Positions 1 through 11,767 of a DNA stretch of 64,000 bases are shown piece by piece (position 1 is the stretch's first letter; every line of letters starts with the position of its first letter). Location of the stretch: assembly GCF_008630065.1 (NCBI RefSeq), contig NZ_VWPL01000005.1:120130-184129 (forward strand), in the 5' to 3' direction. Source of the DNA: Blastochloris sulfoviridis (GTDB lineage Bacteria > Pseudomonadota > Alphaproteobacteria > Rhizobiales > Xanthobacteraceae). The position numbers and the translations under genes were made by a program. The notes under the pieces were generated by a model, which saw only the letters and a list, made by a program, of their open reading frames with translations, did no database searches and was not told the origin of the DNA.

Positions 1-263
1 AACACCAGCGACGCCCACTGCTCGCCCATCCGTGCCGCCCGCACCGCCGAGACGATGCTGAACACGCCGTCGACGGCGGCATAGGCGGCGACGAACACCA
101 CGAGCGAGACCAGCGTCGGGCCGGGCAGCACGAAGGCGCACAGGCTGAAGGCCAGCGCGGCCAAGCCGCGGATGAGGATGGCCCACCAGTTCTTGGCCAG
201 CATGCCGCTGGCGTCCACCGGCTCATACGCCGCGGTTCCGGCCGTGGAGTTGAAGTCGGACAT
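1..263 (-). CDS. HdeD/DUF308 family membrane protein, C-terminus cut by window edge
   Basis: The first 87 residues of a protein read from an ATG at 263, running off the left edge of the window. A good ribosome site (AGGAGAG) lies about 8 bases upstream. After a short polar leader come NWWAILIRGLAALAF and then hydrophobic helices, with a conserved-looking Ala/Val-rich second segment (LVSLVVFVAAYAAVDG). This pattern of a WWxxLxRG leader followed by paired helices is typical of the HdeD/DUF308 family of small six-helix inner-membrane proteins, linked to acid stress in enterics but of unknown role in alphaproteobacteria. Family assignment is confident; function is not. Confidence 0.75.
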   Translation of the reverse strand, partial: MSDFNSTAGTAAYEPVDASGMLAKNWWAILIRGLAALAFSLCAFVLPGPTLVSLVVFVAAYAAVDGVFSIVSAVRAARMGEQWASLV

Positions 264-371
264 TCTGTGCTCTCCTGAATCGGGCTGTTGTCGAGCCAAG
301 TGAAGGGCCGCCTGAATCACTTGAACCCAAGCTTGGGCTGAGGTGGGCGCGGGGGCATGCAGGCGCAAGTC

Positions 372-500
372 TCTAGAGCATTTTCCTTAAAAGTGGATAC
401 CGGTTCTGCGAAAGACGCGCCGGGCTGCGTTCGCGAAAATGCAGCCCTCCGGGGTCTTGAGAGGCCGCTTGCCGTCCTCGCCGGATCGGCGGGCGCTCCC
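372..500. repeat. Dispersed repeat family A, copy 1
   Basis: The core reads TAGAGCATTTTCC, then AAAGTGGATACCGGTT and CTGCGAAAGA, and ends near 500 with a GATCGGCGGGCGCTC tail. The same core and tail recur at 21333-21440, 21573-21775 and 27769-27976. This copy fills most of the 329-base gap between the HdeD-like gene and purB. I see no other element in that gap, so purB's promoter must lie in or beside the repeat. Confidence 0.7.
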
Positions 501-592
501 GCCGGCGCCGCTCGCGTCGGGCCGCGGGCCGGCTGGCCTCCGATCGGCCGATCTGCTACAGCGCGGCCAACCCTCCAACCTTTTGAGCGACC

Positions 593-1900
<1,308 letters not shown>

Positions 1901-1917
1901 AAGCCGTGGCAGACTCC

Positions 1918-2025
1918 TGTCGTCCCGGGCAAGCGGCGCACGCCGCGCCACCCGGGATCGTTTTCAGGAAGGGCGTCTTGTTCTGAGAACGATCCCGGCT
2001 CACGCCTCGGCCGGGATGACGACAT
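1918..2025. repeat. Dispersed palindromic repeat family B, copy 1
   Basis: A unit of about 108 bases bounded by GTCGTCCCGGGC on the left and GCCGGGATGACGAC on the right, so that its ends are inverted repeats. Inner segments ACCCGGGATCG and CGATCCCGG also pair. Related copies lie at 8567-8678, 8688-8797 and 14902-15016. All copies lie just after the 3' end of a plus-strand gene; this one follows purB and faces the 3' end of the DUF1476 gene. Confidence 0.8.
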
Positions 2026-2088
2026 CGTCAGCTATTGCGCCCTACGGGATGGCGTCGATCACGCGCAGAACGTCCCCGGGGAAAGCAC

Positions 2089-2412
2089 TCAGCTCCCGGC
2101 CTTCAGCTCGAGGAGGGCCTGCGCCAGCAGCTCTTCCATGGTGCGGCGGATCTGGTGATCCGACTGCTGCACGCCGGCGTCGTCGAAATCCTTGCGGATC
2201 TTGCGGAACACGTCCTCGTCACCGGCCTCCTCGAAGTCGCTCATCACGACCTCGCGGGCGTAGACGTCGGCGTCCTCGCCGGTCTTGCCGAGCTTTTCGG
2301 CCGCCCACAGCCCGAGCAGACGATTCCGGCGCGCCGTCGCCTTGAAACGCAGTTCCTCGTTTTGCACGAATTGCTTTTCGAACGCATCCCCGCGCTTATC
2401 GAAAGTGGTCAT
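2089..2412 (-). CDS. ATPase inhibitor subunit zeta (DUF1476)
   Basis: A 107-residue, highly charged helical protein starting MTTFDKRGDAFEKQF and containing LRFKATARRNRLLGLWAAEK. It matches the DUF1476 family, whose Paracoccus member is the zeta subunit that blocks ATP hydrolysis by the F1Fo-ATPase. The N-terminal stretch is the inhibitory region in the characterised protein. There is no signal peptide or membrane segment, so it is cytosolic. It sits convergent with purB and divergent from purC, which is a common rhizobial arrangement. The family call is firm; inhibitor function in this organism is by homology. Confidence 0.9.
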   Translation of the reverse strand: MTTFDKRGDAFEKQFVQNEELRFKATARRNRLLGLWAAEKLGKTGEDADVYAREVVMSDFEEAGDEDVFRKIRKDFDDAGVQQSDHQIRRTMEELLAQALLELKAGS

Positions 2413-2850
2413 GGTGGCGCTCTCGTCCCTTGCTCGTCCCTTGGCAGGATTGTCTTAAGCTGTCGCCTTGCGGCACGCTGAAAAACCCCGCATCCGTTTC
2501 GTGTCTCGAAGGATTGCACACCCCAGGCCAGCGGCCGAAACGGCGAAACTCTGCCCGGGAAATGCTGCGATGTTCGGCATCATGCAAACTCTGGCGCGCG
2601 ATCGGCCACGCACGTCCGCCTGTGAATATAGAGCCCCCCCTGGCAAATCAACTGCCGCCACCCCGTCCGGCCGGTGCAAACGCCCCCCGGATGGCCCGCG
2701 TTGTATCCGCTGCCTCAATCGGCTAGTGTCCCGCCGGTCGCGGACCTGCTCCGCGACACGACTCGCGACGCGTGATGCTCACGCGCGGCCGGACCAGATC
2801 CACCGGAGACCCGGCAGGCAATGGATTTTCTTAAGCCCAGGTACACCCCT
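2413..2850. other. Intergenic region between zeta inhibitor and purC
   Basis: This 438-base stretch separates two divergent genes and should carry both promoters. Short open frames cross it on both strands, but none has a recognisable product or good ribosome site. I see no repeat, riboswitch-like fold or clear -35/-10 pair. An in-frame ATG at 2821 could extend purC by ten residues but is not conserved in style with relatives. Confidence 0.4.
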
Positions 2851-3618
2851 ATGAGCCGTCGTCGGCGCATTTACGAAGGCAAGGCCAAGGTTCTCTATGA
2901 GGGCCCCGAGCCCGGCACCTTGATTCAACACTTTAAGGATGATGCCACGGCCTTCAACGCCAAGAAACATCAGGTGATCGACGGAAAGGGGGTGTTGAAC
3001 AACCGCATCTCCGAGTTCATTTTCCAGAAGCTGAACGACATCGGCGTGCCGACGCACTTCATCCGCCGGATGAATATGCGCGAGCAGCTTATTCGCGAAG
3101 TCGAGATCATCCCGCTTGAAGTCGTGGTCCGCAACGTTGCGGCTGGCTCGCTGTCGACCCGCCTCGGCATTGAGGAAGGCACCCAGCTTCCGCGTTCGAT
3201 TATCGAGTTCTACTACAAGAACGACCAACTGAACGACCCGCTGGTGTCGGAAGAGCATGTGACGGCGTTCGGCTGGGCGACCCCCCAGGAGATCGACGAC
3301 ATCATCGCCCTCGCCATCCGGGTCAACGACTTCCTGTCCGGCCTGTTCCTCGGCGTCGGCATCCGTCTGGTCGACTTCAAGATGGAATGCGGCCGGCTGT
3401 GGGAAAACGACATGATGCGGATCGTCGTCGCCGACGAGATCTCGCCCGACTGCTGCCGCCTGTGGGACATGAAGAGCGGCGACAAGATGGACAAGGACCG
3501 TTTCCGCAAGGACATGGGCGGGCTGATCGAGGCCTACACCGAAGTGGCCCGCCGGCTCGGCATTCTCGGCGAGAATGAACGGCCCCAGGGCTCCGGCCCG
3601 ATTCTCGTCAAGGGCTGA
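2851..3618 (+). CDS. purC: Phosphoribosylaminoimidazole-succinocarboxamide synthase
   Basis: SAICAR synthetase, which joins aspartate to CAIR with ATP in purine synthesis. From ATG 2851 the protein has 255 residues and begins [18 protein letters not shown], the standard alphaproteobacterial start. An upstream in-frame ATG at 2821 with GGAG before it would add ten residues and cannot be ruled out. The substrate-binding run [14 protein letters not shown] and the second signature VDFKMECGR (about residues 173-181) are present. A strong terminator-like hairpin follows the stop, separating it from purS. Confidence 0.95.
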   Translation: MSRRRRIYEGKAKVLYEGPEPGTLIQHFKDDATAFNAKKHQVIDGKGVLNNRISEFIFQKLNDIGVPTHFIRRMNMREQLIREVEIIPLEVVVRNVAAGSLSTRLGIEEGTQLPRSIIEFYYKNDQLNDPLVSEEHVTAFGWATPQEIDDIIALAIRVNDFLSGLFLGVGIRLVDFKMECGRLWENDMMRIVVADEISPDCCRLWDMKSGDKMDKDRFRKDMGGLIEAYTEVARRLGILGENERPQGSGPILVKG

Positions 3619-3642
3619 CGTTACGCCGCCATGACGGCTATG

Positions 3643-3677
3643 CCGCGGGGGCCGAGTGCCCCCGCGGTTGTTTGTCC
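3643..3677 (+). terminator. Hairpin between purC and purS
   Basis: A perfect 10-bp stem, CCGCGGGGGC at 3643-3652 paired with GCCCCCGCGG at 3658-3667, with loop CGAGT and followed by TTGTTTGT. It lies 24 bases after purC's stop and about 50 bases before purS. It looks like an intrinsic terminator that would end or attenuate purC transcription before purSQ. Confidence 0.7.
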
Positions 3678-3729
3678 CCCCGCGAACGTTTCAGGACCGC
3701 ACCGGCCGCGGTGCGAAAGGAGGCCGCCG

Positions 3730-3972
3730 ATGAAGGCCCGCGTGTATGTCACGCTCAAGACCGGAATTCTCGATCCGCAGGGCAAGGCGATCGAGGGAGC
3801 GCTGAAGTCGCTCGGCATCGAGGGCATCGCCAGCGTCCGCCAAGGCAAGGTGTTCGACATCGAGATCGCGCCGACGGCGGACCGGGCCGGCACCGAGAAG
3901 CTTCTGGCCGCCGCCGCCGACAAGCTGCTCGCCAACACGGTGATCGAGAACTACCGCGTCGAGATCCTCTGA
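3730..3972 (+). CDS. purS: Phosphoribosylformylglycinamidine synthase subunit PurS
   Basis: An 80-residue protein starting MKARVYVTLKTGILDPQGKAIE, the hallmark PurS opening. PurS bridges PurQ and PurL in the three-part FGAM synthase used by alphaproteobacteria and Bacillus in place of a single large PurL. The start at 3730 is fixed by an excellent AAAGGAGG site about 7 bases upstream. It is followed 84 bases later by purQ on the same strand. Confidence 0.95.
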   Translation: MKARVYVTLKTGILDPQGKAIEGALKSLGIEGIASVRQGKVFDIEIAPTADRAGTEKLLAAAADKLLANTVIENYRVEIL

Positions 3973-4056
3973 TCCGCCTGCGGGCCGCGGCCGTCGCAAG
4001 GGCGGCTTTATCGGCCCGGCAGGCTGCCTCGATCTCCGCCAGGTTGGAGACTGCTC

Positions 4057-4758
4057 ATGAACGCCGCCGTCATCGTCTTCCCCGGCTCGAACCGCGAGCG
4101 CGACGTCGCCTTCGCGTTGGAGTTGGTGTCCGGCCGGAAGCCGGCGCTGGTGTGGCACGCCGACACCCAGCTTCCCCCCGGCACCGACCTCGTGGTGCTG
4201 CCCGGCGGCTTCTCCTATGGCGATTACCTGCGCTGCGGCGCCATCGCCGCCCGCGCCGCCATCATGGAGGCGGTGCGTGCCCACGCCGCCCGCGGCGGGC
4301 TGGTGCTCGGCATCTGCAACGGCTTCCAGATCCTGTGCGAGGCGGGCCTCTTGCCGGGCGTGCTGATGCGCAACAAGGACCGCCGCTTCGCCTGCAAGGT
4401 GGCGCATCTCAAGGTCGAGCGCACCGACACACCCTTCACCCGCGCCTATGCGCCCGGACAGGTGATCGCCATTCCCTGCGCCCACGGCGAAGGCAACTAC
4501 ATCGCCGACAGGAAGACGCTGGAGAAGATCGAGGGCAACGGCCTCGTCGCCTTCCGCTACTGCTCCGCTGCGGGCGAGGTCGGCCCCGCCTTCAATCACA
4601 ATGGCTCGACCAATTCGATCGCCGGCATCTTCTCGCCAAAGCTCAACGTGCTCGGCATGATGCCCCACCCTGAGAACCACGTCGACGCCCGCCTCGGCCC
4701 CACCGACGGCCGCGGCCTGTTCGCGGGCTTGGTCGACGCGCTCGTGAAGGCGGCCTGA
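4057..4758 (+). CDS. purQ: Phosphoribosylformylglycinamidine synthase glutaminase subunit PurQ
   Basis: A 233-residue class I glutamine amidotransferase that feeds ammonia to PurL. The nucleophile elbow VLGICNGFQ places the catalytic cysteine at residue 87. The catalytic His/Glu pair lies in MMPHPEN near the C-terminus. The N-terminus MNAAVIVFPGSNRERD is typical. The length matches stand-alone PurQ. It is co-oriented with purS, while a Uma2 gene separates it from purL. Confidence 0.96.
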   Translation: MNAAVIVFPGSNRERDVAFALELVSGRKPALVWHADTQLPPGTDLVVLPGGFSYGDYLRCGAIAARAAIMEAVRAHAARGGLVLGICNGFQILCEAGLLPGVLMRNKDRRFACKVAHLKVERTDTPFTRAYAPGQVIAIPCAHGEGNYIADRKTLEKIEGNGLVAFRYCSAAGEVGPAFNHNGSTNSIAGIFSPKLNVLGMMPHPENHVDARLGPTDGRGLFAGLVDALVKAA

Positions 4759-4830
4759 CCGCCCACCCTCGTCGCCAGGGCTGCAACCCGGCAGCGTGAC
4801 CGCCGGGGCGGTTTCGGCTAGTCTTGCGGC

Positions 4831-5424
4831 ATGAATGCCCCCCTCACCCGCGCCCCCATTACCGCCGCCGCCACCGACCTGCCGCGCCGCGCCTTCAGCG
4901 TGGCCGAGGTCGAGCGCATGGTCGAGGTCGGCCTCTTGCTGGAGGACGAGCGGCTGGAGCTGATCGGCGGAGAGCTGGTGATGATGTCGCCCAAGGGCCT
5001 TCGGCACGAAGTTATCAAGAAGGCGCTGCTGCGACACTGGTTTCAGCGGCTGCCCGAAGCACTGGATTTGATTCCGGAAACCACCTTCCGCTTGGCGCCC
5101 GACACTTATCTCGAACCTGACATCGTCGTGTTCGACCGCGCCCGCGGCCTGAAAGCGCTGAACGGCGATACCGCCCTGCTGGCGGTCGAGATCGCCGATT
5201 CCAGCCTCGGCTACGACCTTGCCCGCAAGCCGCGCATCTACTCAGCCTTCGGCGTGCGCGAGCTGTGGGTGATCGACGCCGTCCACCTCGTCACCCATGT
5301 CCACCGCGACCCGGCGCCGCTTGGCTATCGCGACGTCGTCGCCCACGCCGCCTATGAGACCCTGACGCCGCTGTTGGCCCCCGCCCTGCCCCTGACGCTC
5401 ACGGCGCTCGATCTGGCGGAATAG
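4831..5424 (+). CDS. Uma2 family (DUF820) restriction-endonuclease-fold protein
   Basis: A 197-residue protein of the Uma2/DUF820 family, which has a PD-(D/E)XK nuclease fold but no established role. Core motifs are visible: FSVAEVERMVEVGLL, then LELIGGELVMMSP, EPDIVVFD near residues 95-102 and AVEIADSSLGYDLARKPRIY near 118-137, which holds the expected E, D and K. It lies between purQ and purL in the same direction, with 72 and 102 bases of flanking spacer. Uma2 genes are most abundant in cyanobacteria and are often mobile. It has no clear ribosome site, and whether it is expressed with the pur genes is unknown. Confidence 0.85.
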   Translation: MNAPLTRAPITAAATDLPRRAFSVAEVERMVEVGLLLEDERLELIGGELVMMSPKGLRHEVIKKALLRHWFQRLPEALDLIPETTFRLAPDTYLEPDIVVFDRARGLKALNGDTALLAVEIADSSLGYDLARKPRIYSAFGVRELWVIDAVHLVTHVHRDPAPLGYRDVVAHAAYETLTPLLAPALPLTLTALDLAE

Positions 5425-5526
5425 CCCGCCTCATCGCCGGGGTGCGCAATCCGCAAATCCGGGTTAGAAGCCCCCTCGACCTCCCGCACGGACCCAGGTC
5501 GGTCCCGATCGCGCACGTTCAATCGC

Positions 5527-7746
<2,220 letters not shown>

Positions 7747-7749
<3 letters not shown>

Positions 7750-7829
7750 TGCGGAATCCGGCCGCCGGCCGGAGTTCCGCAATTCCGGTCGCCGAAAATC
7801 CTGCCCTCGAAGAGGATTTTCGGCGAGTG
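7747..7829. repeat. Dispersed repeat family C, variant copy 1 (overlaps purL stop)
   Basis: It begins TGATGCGGAATCCGG, with the TGA being the purL stop codon. It contains a CCGGCCGCCGGCCGG palindrome and then GCCGAAAATCCT paired with AGGATTTTCGGC. The GCCGAAA/TTTTCGGC stem is shared with the copies at 36138, 45967 and 52188. This copy is shorter and more diverged than those. It fills most of the gap between purL and the BolA gene. Confidence 0.55.
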
Positions 7830-7859
7830 AGCCTTGGATTTGTGAAGGAGACCCGCCGC

Positions 7860-8108
7860 ATGGCGATGAAGGCTGACGAAATCGAGCGGCTGATCAAGGC
7901 GTCGCTGCCCGACGCGGTGGTGATGATCAAGGATCTGGCCGGCGACGGCGACCATTATTCGGCGCTGGTGATTTCGGAGGCGTTCCGCGGCAAATCCCGC
8001 ATTCAGCAGCACCAGCTCGTCTATGCCGCGCTCAGGGACAGCCTGGGCGGCGAGCTGCACGCGCTGGCGCTGCACACCGCGACGCCCGATACCGCGCCGG
8101 TGCATTGA
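7860..8108 (+). CDS. BolA/IbaG family protein
   Basis: An 82-residue BolA-family protein starting MAMKADEIERLIKASLPDA, with a GGAG ribosome site about 9 bases upstream. Family features are the SLPDAVVMIKDLAGDGDHYSALVIS strand-helix core and the invariant histidine region RIQQHQLVYAAL. BolA-like proteins bind monothiol glutaredoxins and help in iron-sulfur cluster handling or iron sensing. The next gene is such a glutaredoxin, so the two probably act as a pair. The short length and DGDHY motif favour the IbaG/YrbA branch over classical BolA. Confidence 0.88.
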   Translation: MAMKADEIERLIKASLPDAVVMIKDLAGDGDHYSALVISEAFRGKSRIQQHQLVYAALRDSLGGELHALALHTATPDTAPVH

Positions 8109-8220
8109 TCGCCGGGCCCAAGCGCCCGACCCCAAGCGCCCGGCCCTTGCCTTTGGTCCGGGGCCTCCCAACTTTCCGTTTCGAGAGACCGCGCGCGAGG
8201 CGCAGAAAGGGTTTGCCGCC

Positions 8221-8553
<333 letters not shown>

Positions 8554-8566
8554 GGCAAGGGGCCTT

Positions 8567-8797
8567 CGTCGTCCCGGGCAAGGGCCGAAGGCCCGCGACC
8601 CGGGACCGTGTGCAGGAAAGGGTGCTTTGTTCTGCAGACGATCCCGGCGCTCGCTTCGCTCGGCCGGGATGACGACAAAAGTTGCCCGTCGTCCCGGGCG
8701 AATGGCGAAGCCATGAGACCCGGGACCGTTTTCCGAAATGTGTGTTTCCTGAGAACGATCCCGGCGCTGCGCTGCGCGCCGTCCGGGATGACAGCAC
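8567..8797. repeat. Two consecutive family B palindromic repeats (copies 2 and 3)
   Basis: Copy 2 at 8567-8678 and copy 3 at 8688-8797 both run from GTCGTCCCGGGC to CCGGGATGAC, in the same orientation and nearly head to tail. Copy 2 contains the nested palindrome GGGCCGAAGGCCC. They fill the 374-base gap between the 3' ends of grxD and rpsD, together with the terminator hairpin at 8841. Confidence 0.85.
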
Positions 8798-8840
8798 CGC
8801 GACGACAGCACCACGTCGCACCGCCCGTCCCCAGACACGC

Positions 8841-8868
8841 GGAAGGCCGCTCGATGGAGCGGCCTTCC
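8841..8868. terminator. Hairpin between convergent grxD and rpsD
   Basis: A perfect 12-bp stem, GGAAGGCCGCTC paired with GAGCGGCCTTCC around a GATG loop. It lacks a clear T-run on either side. It is placed 60 bases after the rpsD stop, so it may serve as a bidirectional terminator. Confidence 0.6.
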
Positions 8869-8927
8869 TGGTCCCCAACGGTCCCTGATTCGGGACCGGC
8901 CCACGAACTTTCGGCGCGATCTTACGA

Positions 8928-9545
8928 TCAGCGCGAATAGAATTCCACCACCAGATTGGGCTCCATCACCACGGCGTAGGGAACCTCGTTGAGTTCCGGC
9001 ACGCGGGAGAACTTGGCCGTCATCTTGTGGTGGTCGACCTCGACATAGTCCGGCACGTCGCGCTCGGCGAGCTGGGTCGCCTCCAGCACGATGGCGAGCT
9101 GCTTGGAGGCGTCCTTGACCTCGATATGGTCGCCGACCTTCACCCGGAAGCTCGGGATGGTCACGCGGCGGCCATTGACCTTGACGTGGCCGTGATTGAC
9201 GAACTGGCGGGCGGCCCACACCGTCGGCACGAACTTGGCGCGGTAGACCACAGCGTCGAGGCGGCGTTCCAGAAGGCCGATCAGATTGGCGCCGGTGTCG
9301 CCCTTCATGCGGGCGGCTTCCTGATAGATGCCGCGGAACTGCTTCTCGGAGATCGAGCCGTAATAGCCCTTCAGCTTCTGCTTGGCCTTGAGCTGGGTGC
9401 CGAAGTCCGAGACCTTGCCCTTGCGGCGCTGGCCGTGCTGGCCGGGGCCGTATTCGCGCCGGTTGACCGGGCTCTTGGGGCGGCCCCAGATGTTCTCGCC
9501 CATCCGGCGGTCGATTTTATACTTGGCGTCGTGACGCTTGCTCAT
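8928..9545 (-). CDS. rpsD: 30S ribosomal protein S4
   Basis: A 205-residue S4 protein, the standard length, beginning [22 protein letters not shown]4 binds the 5' domain of 16S rRNA early in 30S assembly. The S4 RNA-binding fold is seen in [31 protein letters not shown]. The C-terminus [14 protein letters not shown] is typical. AAGGACC lies about 9 bases before the ATG. As in most alphaproteobacteria it is a lone gene outside the ribosomal operons. Confidence 0.98.
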   Translation of the reverse strand: MSKRHDAKYKIDRRMGENIWGRPKSPVNRREYGPGQHGQRRKGKVSDFGTQLKAKQKLKGYYGSISEKQFRGIYQEAARMKGDTGANLIGLLERRLDAVVYRAKFVPTVWAARQFVNHGHVKVNGRRVTIPSFRVKVGDHIEVKDASKQLAIVLEATQLAERDVPDYVEVDHHKMTAKFSRVPELNEVPYAVVMEPNLVVEFYSR

Positions 9546-9728
9546 CTGTCGCAGGTCCTTGGATCAATTGCAGGACCGCGCCCTCCTCTGCCGGGAACCG
9601 AAGTTCGCCGGCCGACAGGACCGGGGTGTCAGCTACCCCGTCCACGGGTCGCGGAATAACCGGATGCGCCAAGCGAACCCGGAGCGCGCGTTCTAGGGGG
9701 CAGCCGCCGCGCTGTCAAACCCCTGTCG

Positions 9729-10625
9729 TCAAACGCCGGCCTCTTCCAGCCGGAACCGGCGCAGCGCCCCGGCCAAGCCCGGTTCGCGCATCCGCCCGCC
9801 GGTGAACACCACCCGCCCCGGCGCCGCCACCGCGCCCGCCGTCGACGGGCCGATGAGCTGCACCACCCGCCGGGCGATCGCCGGCGCCGGATCGACCCAG
9901 CGCACCGGCCAGGGCGCAAGATCGCGGAACGCCTCGACCAGCAGCGGATAATGGGTGCAGGCCAGCACCACCGTATCGGTGCGCGCCCCCTCCGGCCCCT
10001 CGACGAAGCAGGGCGCGATCTCGGCGGCGATCGCCTCGTCGTCGATCGGATGGCCGCGCAGGAACGCCTCGGCGAAGCCGGCGAGCAGCGCCGAGCCCAC
10101 CAGCGTCACCCGGCAGGCCCCGGCGAACCGGCGGATCAACTCGTGGGTGTAGTCGCGCCGCACCGTGCCCGGCGTCGCCAGCACGCTGACCCGCCCGGTC
10201 CTGGAACCCTCGCAGGCCGGCTTGATGGCCGGCACCGTGCCGACGAACCGCACCGCCGGGTGGGCCGCGCGCAGATGCGGCAGCACCAATGTCGAGGCGG
10301 TGTTGCAGGCCACCACCACCACATCCGGCTTGTGGAGGCGGATCGCCTGGCCCAGCACCTCCGCCACCCGCGCGATCAGCGCCGATTCCGCCATCGGCCC
10401 GTAGGGAAAGCCGGCATCGTCGGCGACATAGACGATGCGGGCGTCCGGGCGCGCGGTGGCGACCTCGGCCAGCACCGTGAGGCCGCCGAGACCCGAATCG
10501 AACACCAGGATCAGCGGATCGCGCAGCGCGATGGCGACCGGCGGCAGCGGCACGATGGTGGGGGCAAGGGGCGACGGCGCACGCCCGAGACTGCGCACCG
10601 TCCCCGGCAAGGGCTCGATCGGCAT
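9729..10625 (-). CDS. murI: Glutamate racemase
   Basis: A 298-residue glutamate racemase that makes D-glutamate for peptidoglycan. Motifs are [19 protein letters not shown] with one catalytic cysteine (residue 107) and LACTHYPLL with the other (residue 223). I chose ATG 10625 because AGAGG lies at a good distance before it; an in-frame ATG at 10658 would add 11 residues and has no ribosome site. Even so there is a nonconserved N-terminal stretch of about 35 residues before the first core strand. Divergent from the FkbM methyltransferase gene. Confidence 0.93.
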   Translation of the reverse strand: MPIEPLPGTVRSLGRAPSPLAPTIVPLPPVAIALRDPLILVFDSGLGGLTVLAEVATARPDARIVYVADDAGFPYGPMAESALIARVAEVLGQAIRLHKPDVVVVACNTASTLVLPHLRAAHPAVRFVGTVPAIKPACEGSRTGRVSVLATPGTVRRDYTHELIRRFAGACRVTLVGSALLAGFAEAFLRGHPIDDEAIAAEIAPCFVEGPEGARTDTVVLACTHYPLLVEAFRDLAPWPVRWVDPAPAIARRVVQLIGPSTAGAVAAPGRVVFTGGRMREPGLAGALRRFRLEEAGV

Positions 10626-10877
10626 GGAAGCGGCCTCTACACTCCTCGTCTCGACCATCGCACAGCCATGGTCAACGGACCGTCAACGATCTTCGCATGG
10701 CTGTCGCGGCTTCTTCATCTTCGTCGTGCAGTAGGACTGCCCAGACCCCGCGACATGCCGGGAGTTTTTCGCTCCGCCGCAACGCCCTGCACGAATCTTG
10801 CGTACCGGCGGGCGGGCGCAGCCCACCCAGTCGAAGCCCTGCACCGGGCGGCAGCCAGAGAGAATCGGACACAGGTC

Positions 10878-11711
10878 ATGTTCACCAAGATGACCCACCA
10901 GCAACGGGCGAGATGGACGCTGTCCTGGCTCTATCGGCTGGTTGTCAACGCCCTCGATTCCACACCGAACGGCCGCTTCCTGCTGCTCACGCCACCGGTC
11001 TTGGACCGGCAAGTCATCCTTGACCGGCGGACAGGGGCGACAATTTCCGTCCACATCCGCGACCTTATCGACCATCGCGTCGCCAAGCAGATCTTCGCCG
11101 ACCACGACTACGCCATCGAGAAGTCGTGCCGGATGAAGGAAATGGGCGATTATTACGACAGGATACGGAAAGCCGGTAAGATCCCGCTGATTATCGACTG
11201 CGGTGGCAATATCGGCATGGCAACGCGGTATTTCTGCGAGATGTTTCGGGACGCGGCAATTGTCTGCATCGAGCCGGACGCATCGAACATCGCGATGGCC
11301 CGGCGCAACAATCCGTGCGACCGCGTGTCCTTCTTGCATGCCGCCATCGGTAGCGTCGATTCCAAAGCGAGAATGTCGGACCCGGGCACCGGGAACTGGG
11401 GCTTGCGGGTGGAGCACGCCGAGGACGGAGACATTCCCATCGTCAGCATGCGCACTGTGCTCGAAACCTACGATTCCGCGAAATACACGCCATTCATTAT
11501 CAAGGTCGACATTGAGGGTTTCGAGCGCGATCTGTTCGCGCAGGACACCGACTGGATGGACGATGTGCCGCTGCTGGTCATCGAACTGCACGACTGGCTG
11601 CTACCCGGGCAGGCGACGTCGAACAACTTCCTGCGCGAGGTGGCCAAGCGGAGACGGGACGTCAATTTCAACTCGGAAAACGTCTTCTGCGTCTCCAACA
11701 CCCTGCTGTAG
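10878..11711 (+). CDS. FkbM family SAM-dependent methyltransferase
   Basis: A 277-residue protein. The SAM-binding motif LIIDCGGNIGMATRYF is at about residues 104-119, then a CIEPD acidic strand, and IIKVDIEGFERDLF, the hallmark of FkbM-type methyltransferases. These usually O-methylate sugars, lipids or polyketides; the substrate cannot be told here. I chose the ATG at 10878 (CAGGT upstream). The frame stays open far upstream because of GC bias. The body contains more AT-rich codons than the neighbours, which suggests acquisition. No glycosyltransferase or polysaccharide gene is adjacent, so its pathway is not shown. Confidence 0.82.
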   Translation: MFTKMTHQQRARWTLSWLYRLVVNALDSTPNGRFLLLTPPVLDRQVILDRRTGATISVHIRDLIDHRVAKQIFADHDYAIEKSCRMKEMGDYYDRIRKAGKIPLIIDCGGNIGMATRYFCEMFRDAAIVCIEPDASNIAMARRNNPCDRVSFLHAAIGSVDSKARMSDPGTGNWGLRVEHAEDGDIPIVSMRTVLETYDSAKYTPFIIKVDIEGFERDLFAQDTDWMDDVPLLVIELHDWLLPGQATSNNFLREVAKRRRDVNFNSENVFCVSNTLL

Positions 11712-11767
11712 ACGGATTGCTGTCGATGATTTGACCCCATGACATCCGAACGGGGGGGCGGCGGCGG

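Noticed and set aside
2413..2850. Small genes or a purine riboswitch before purC
   Set aside because: Short frames lack ribosome sites and recognisable products, and I could not find a purine-riboswitch core.
9951..10877. Upstream extension of the FkbM frame by about 309 codons
   Set aside because: It is antisense to murI and of shadow composition; an ATG at 10878 gives normal family length.
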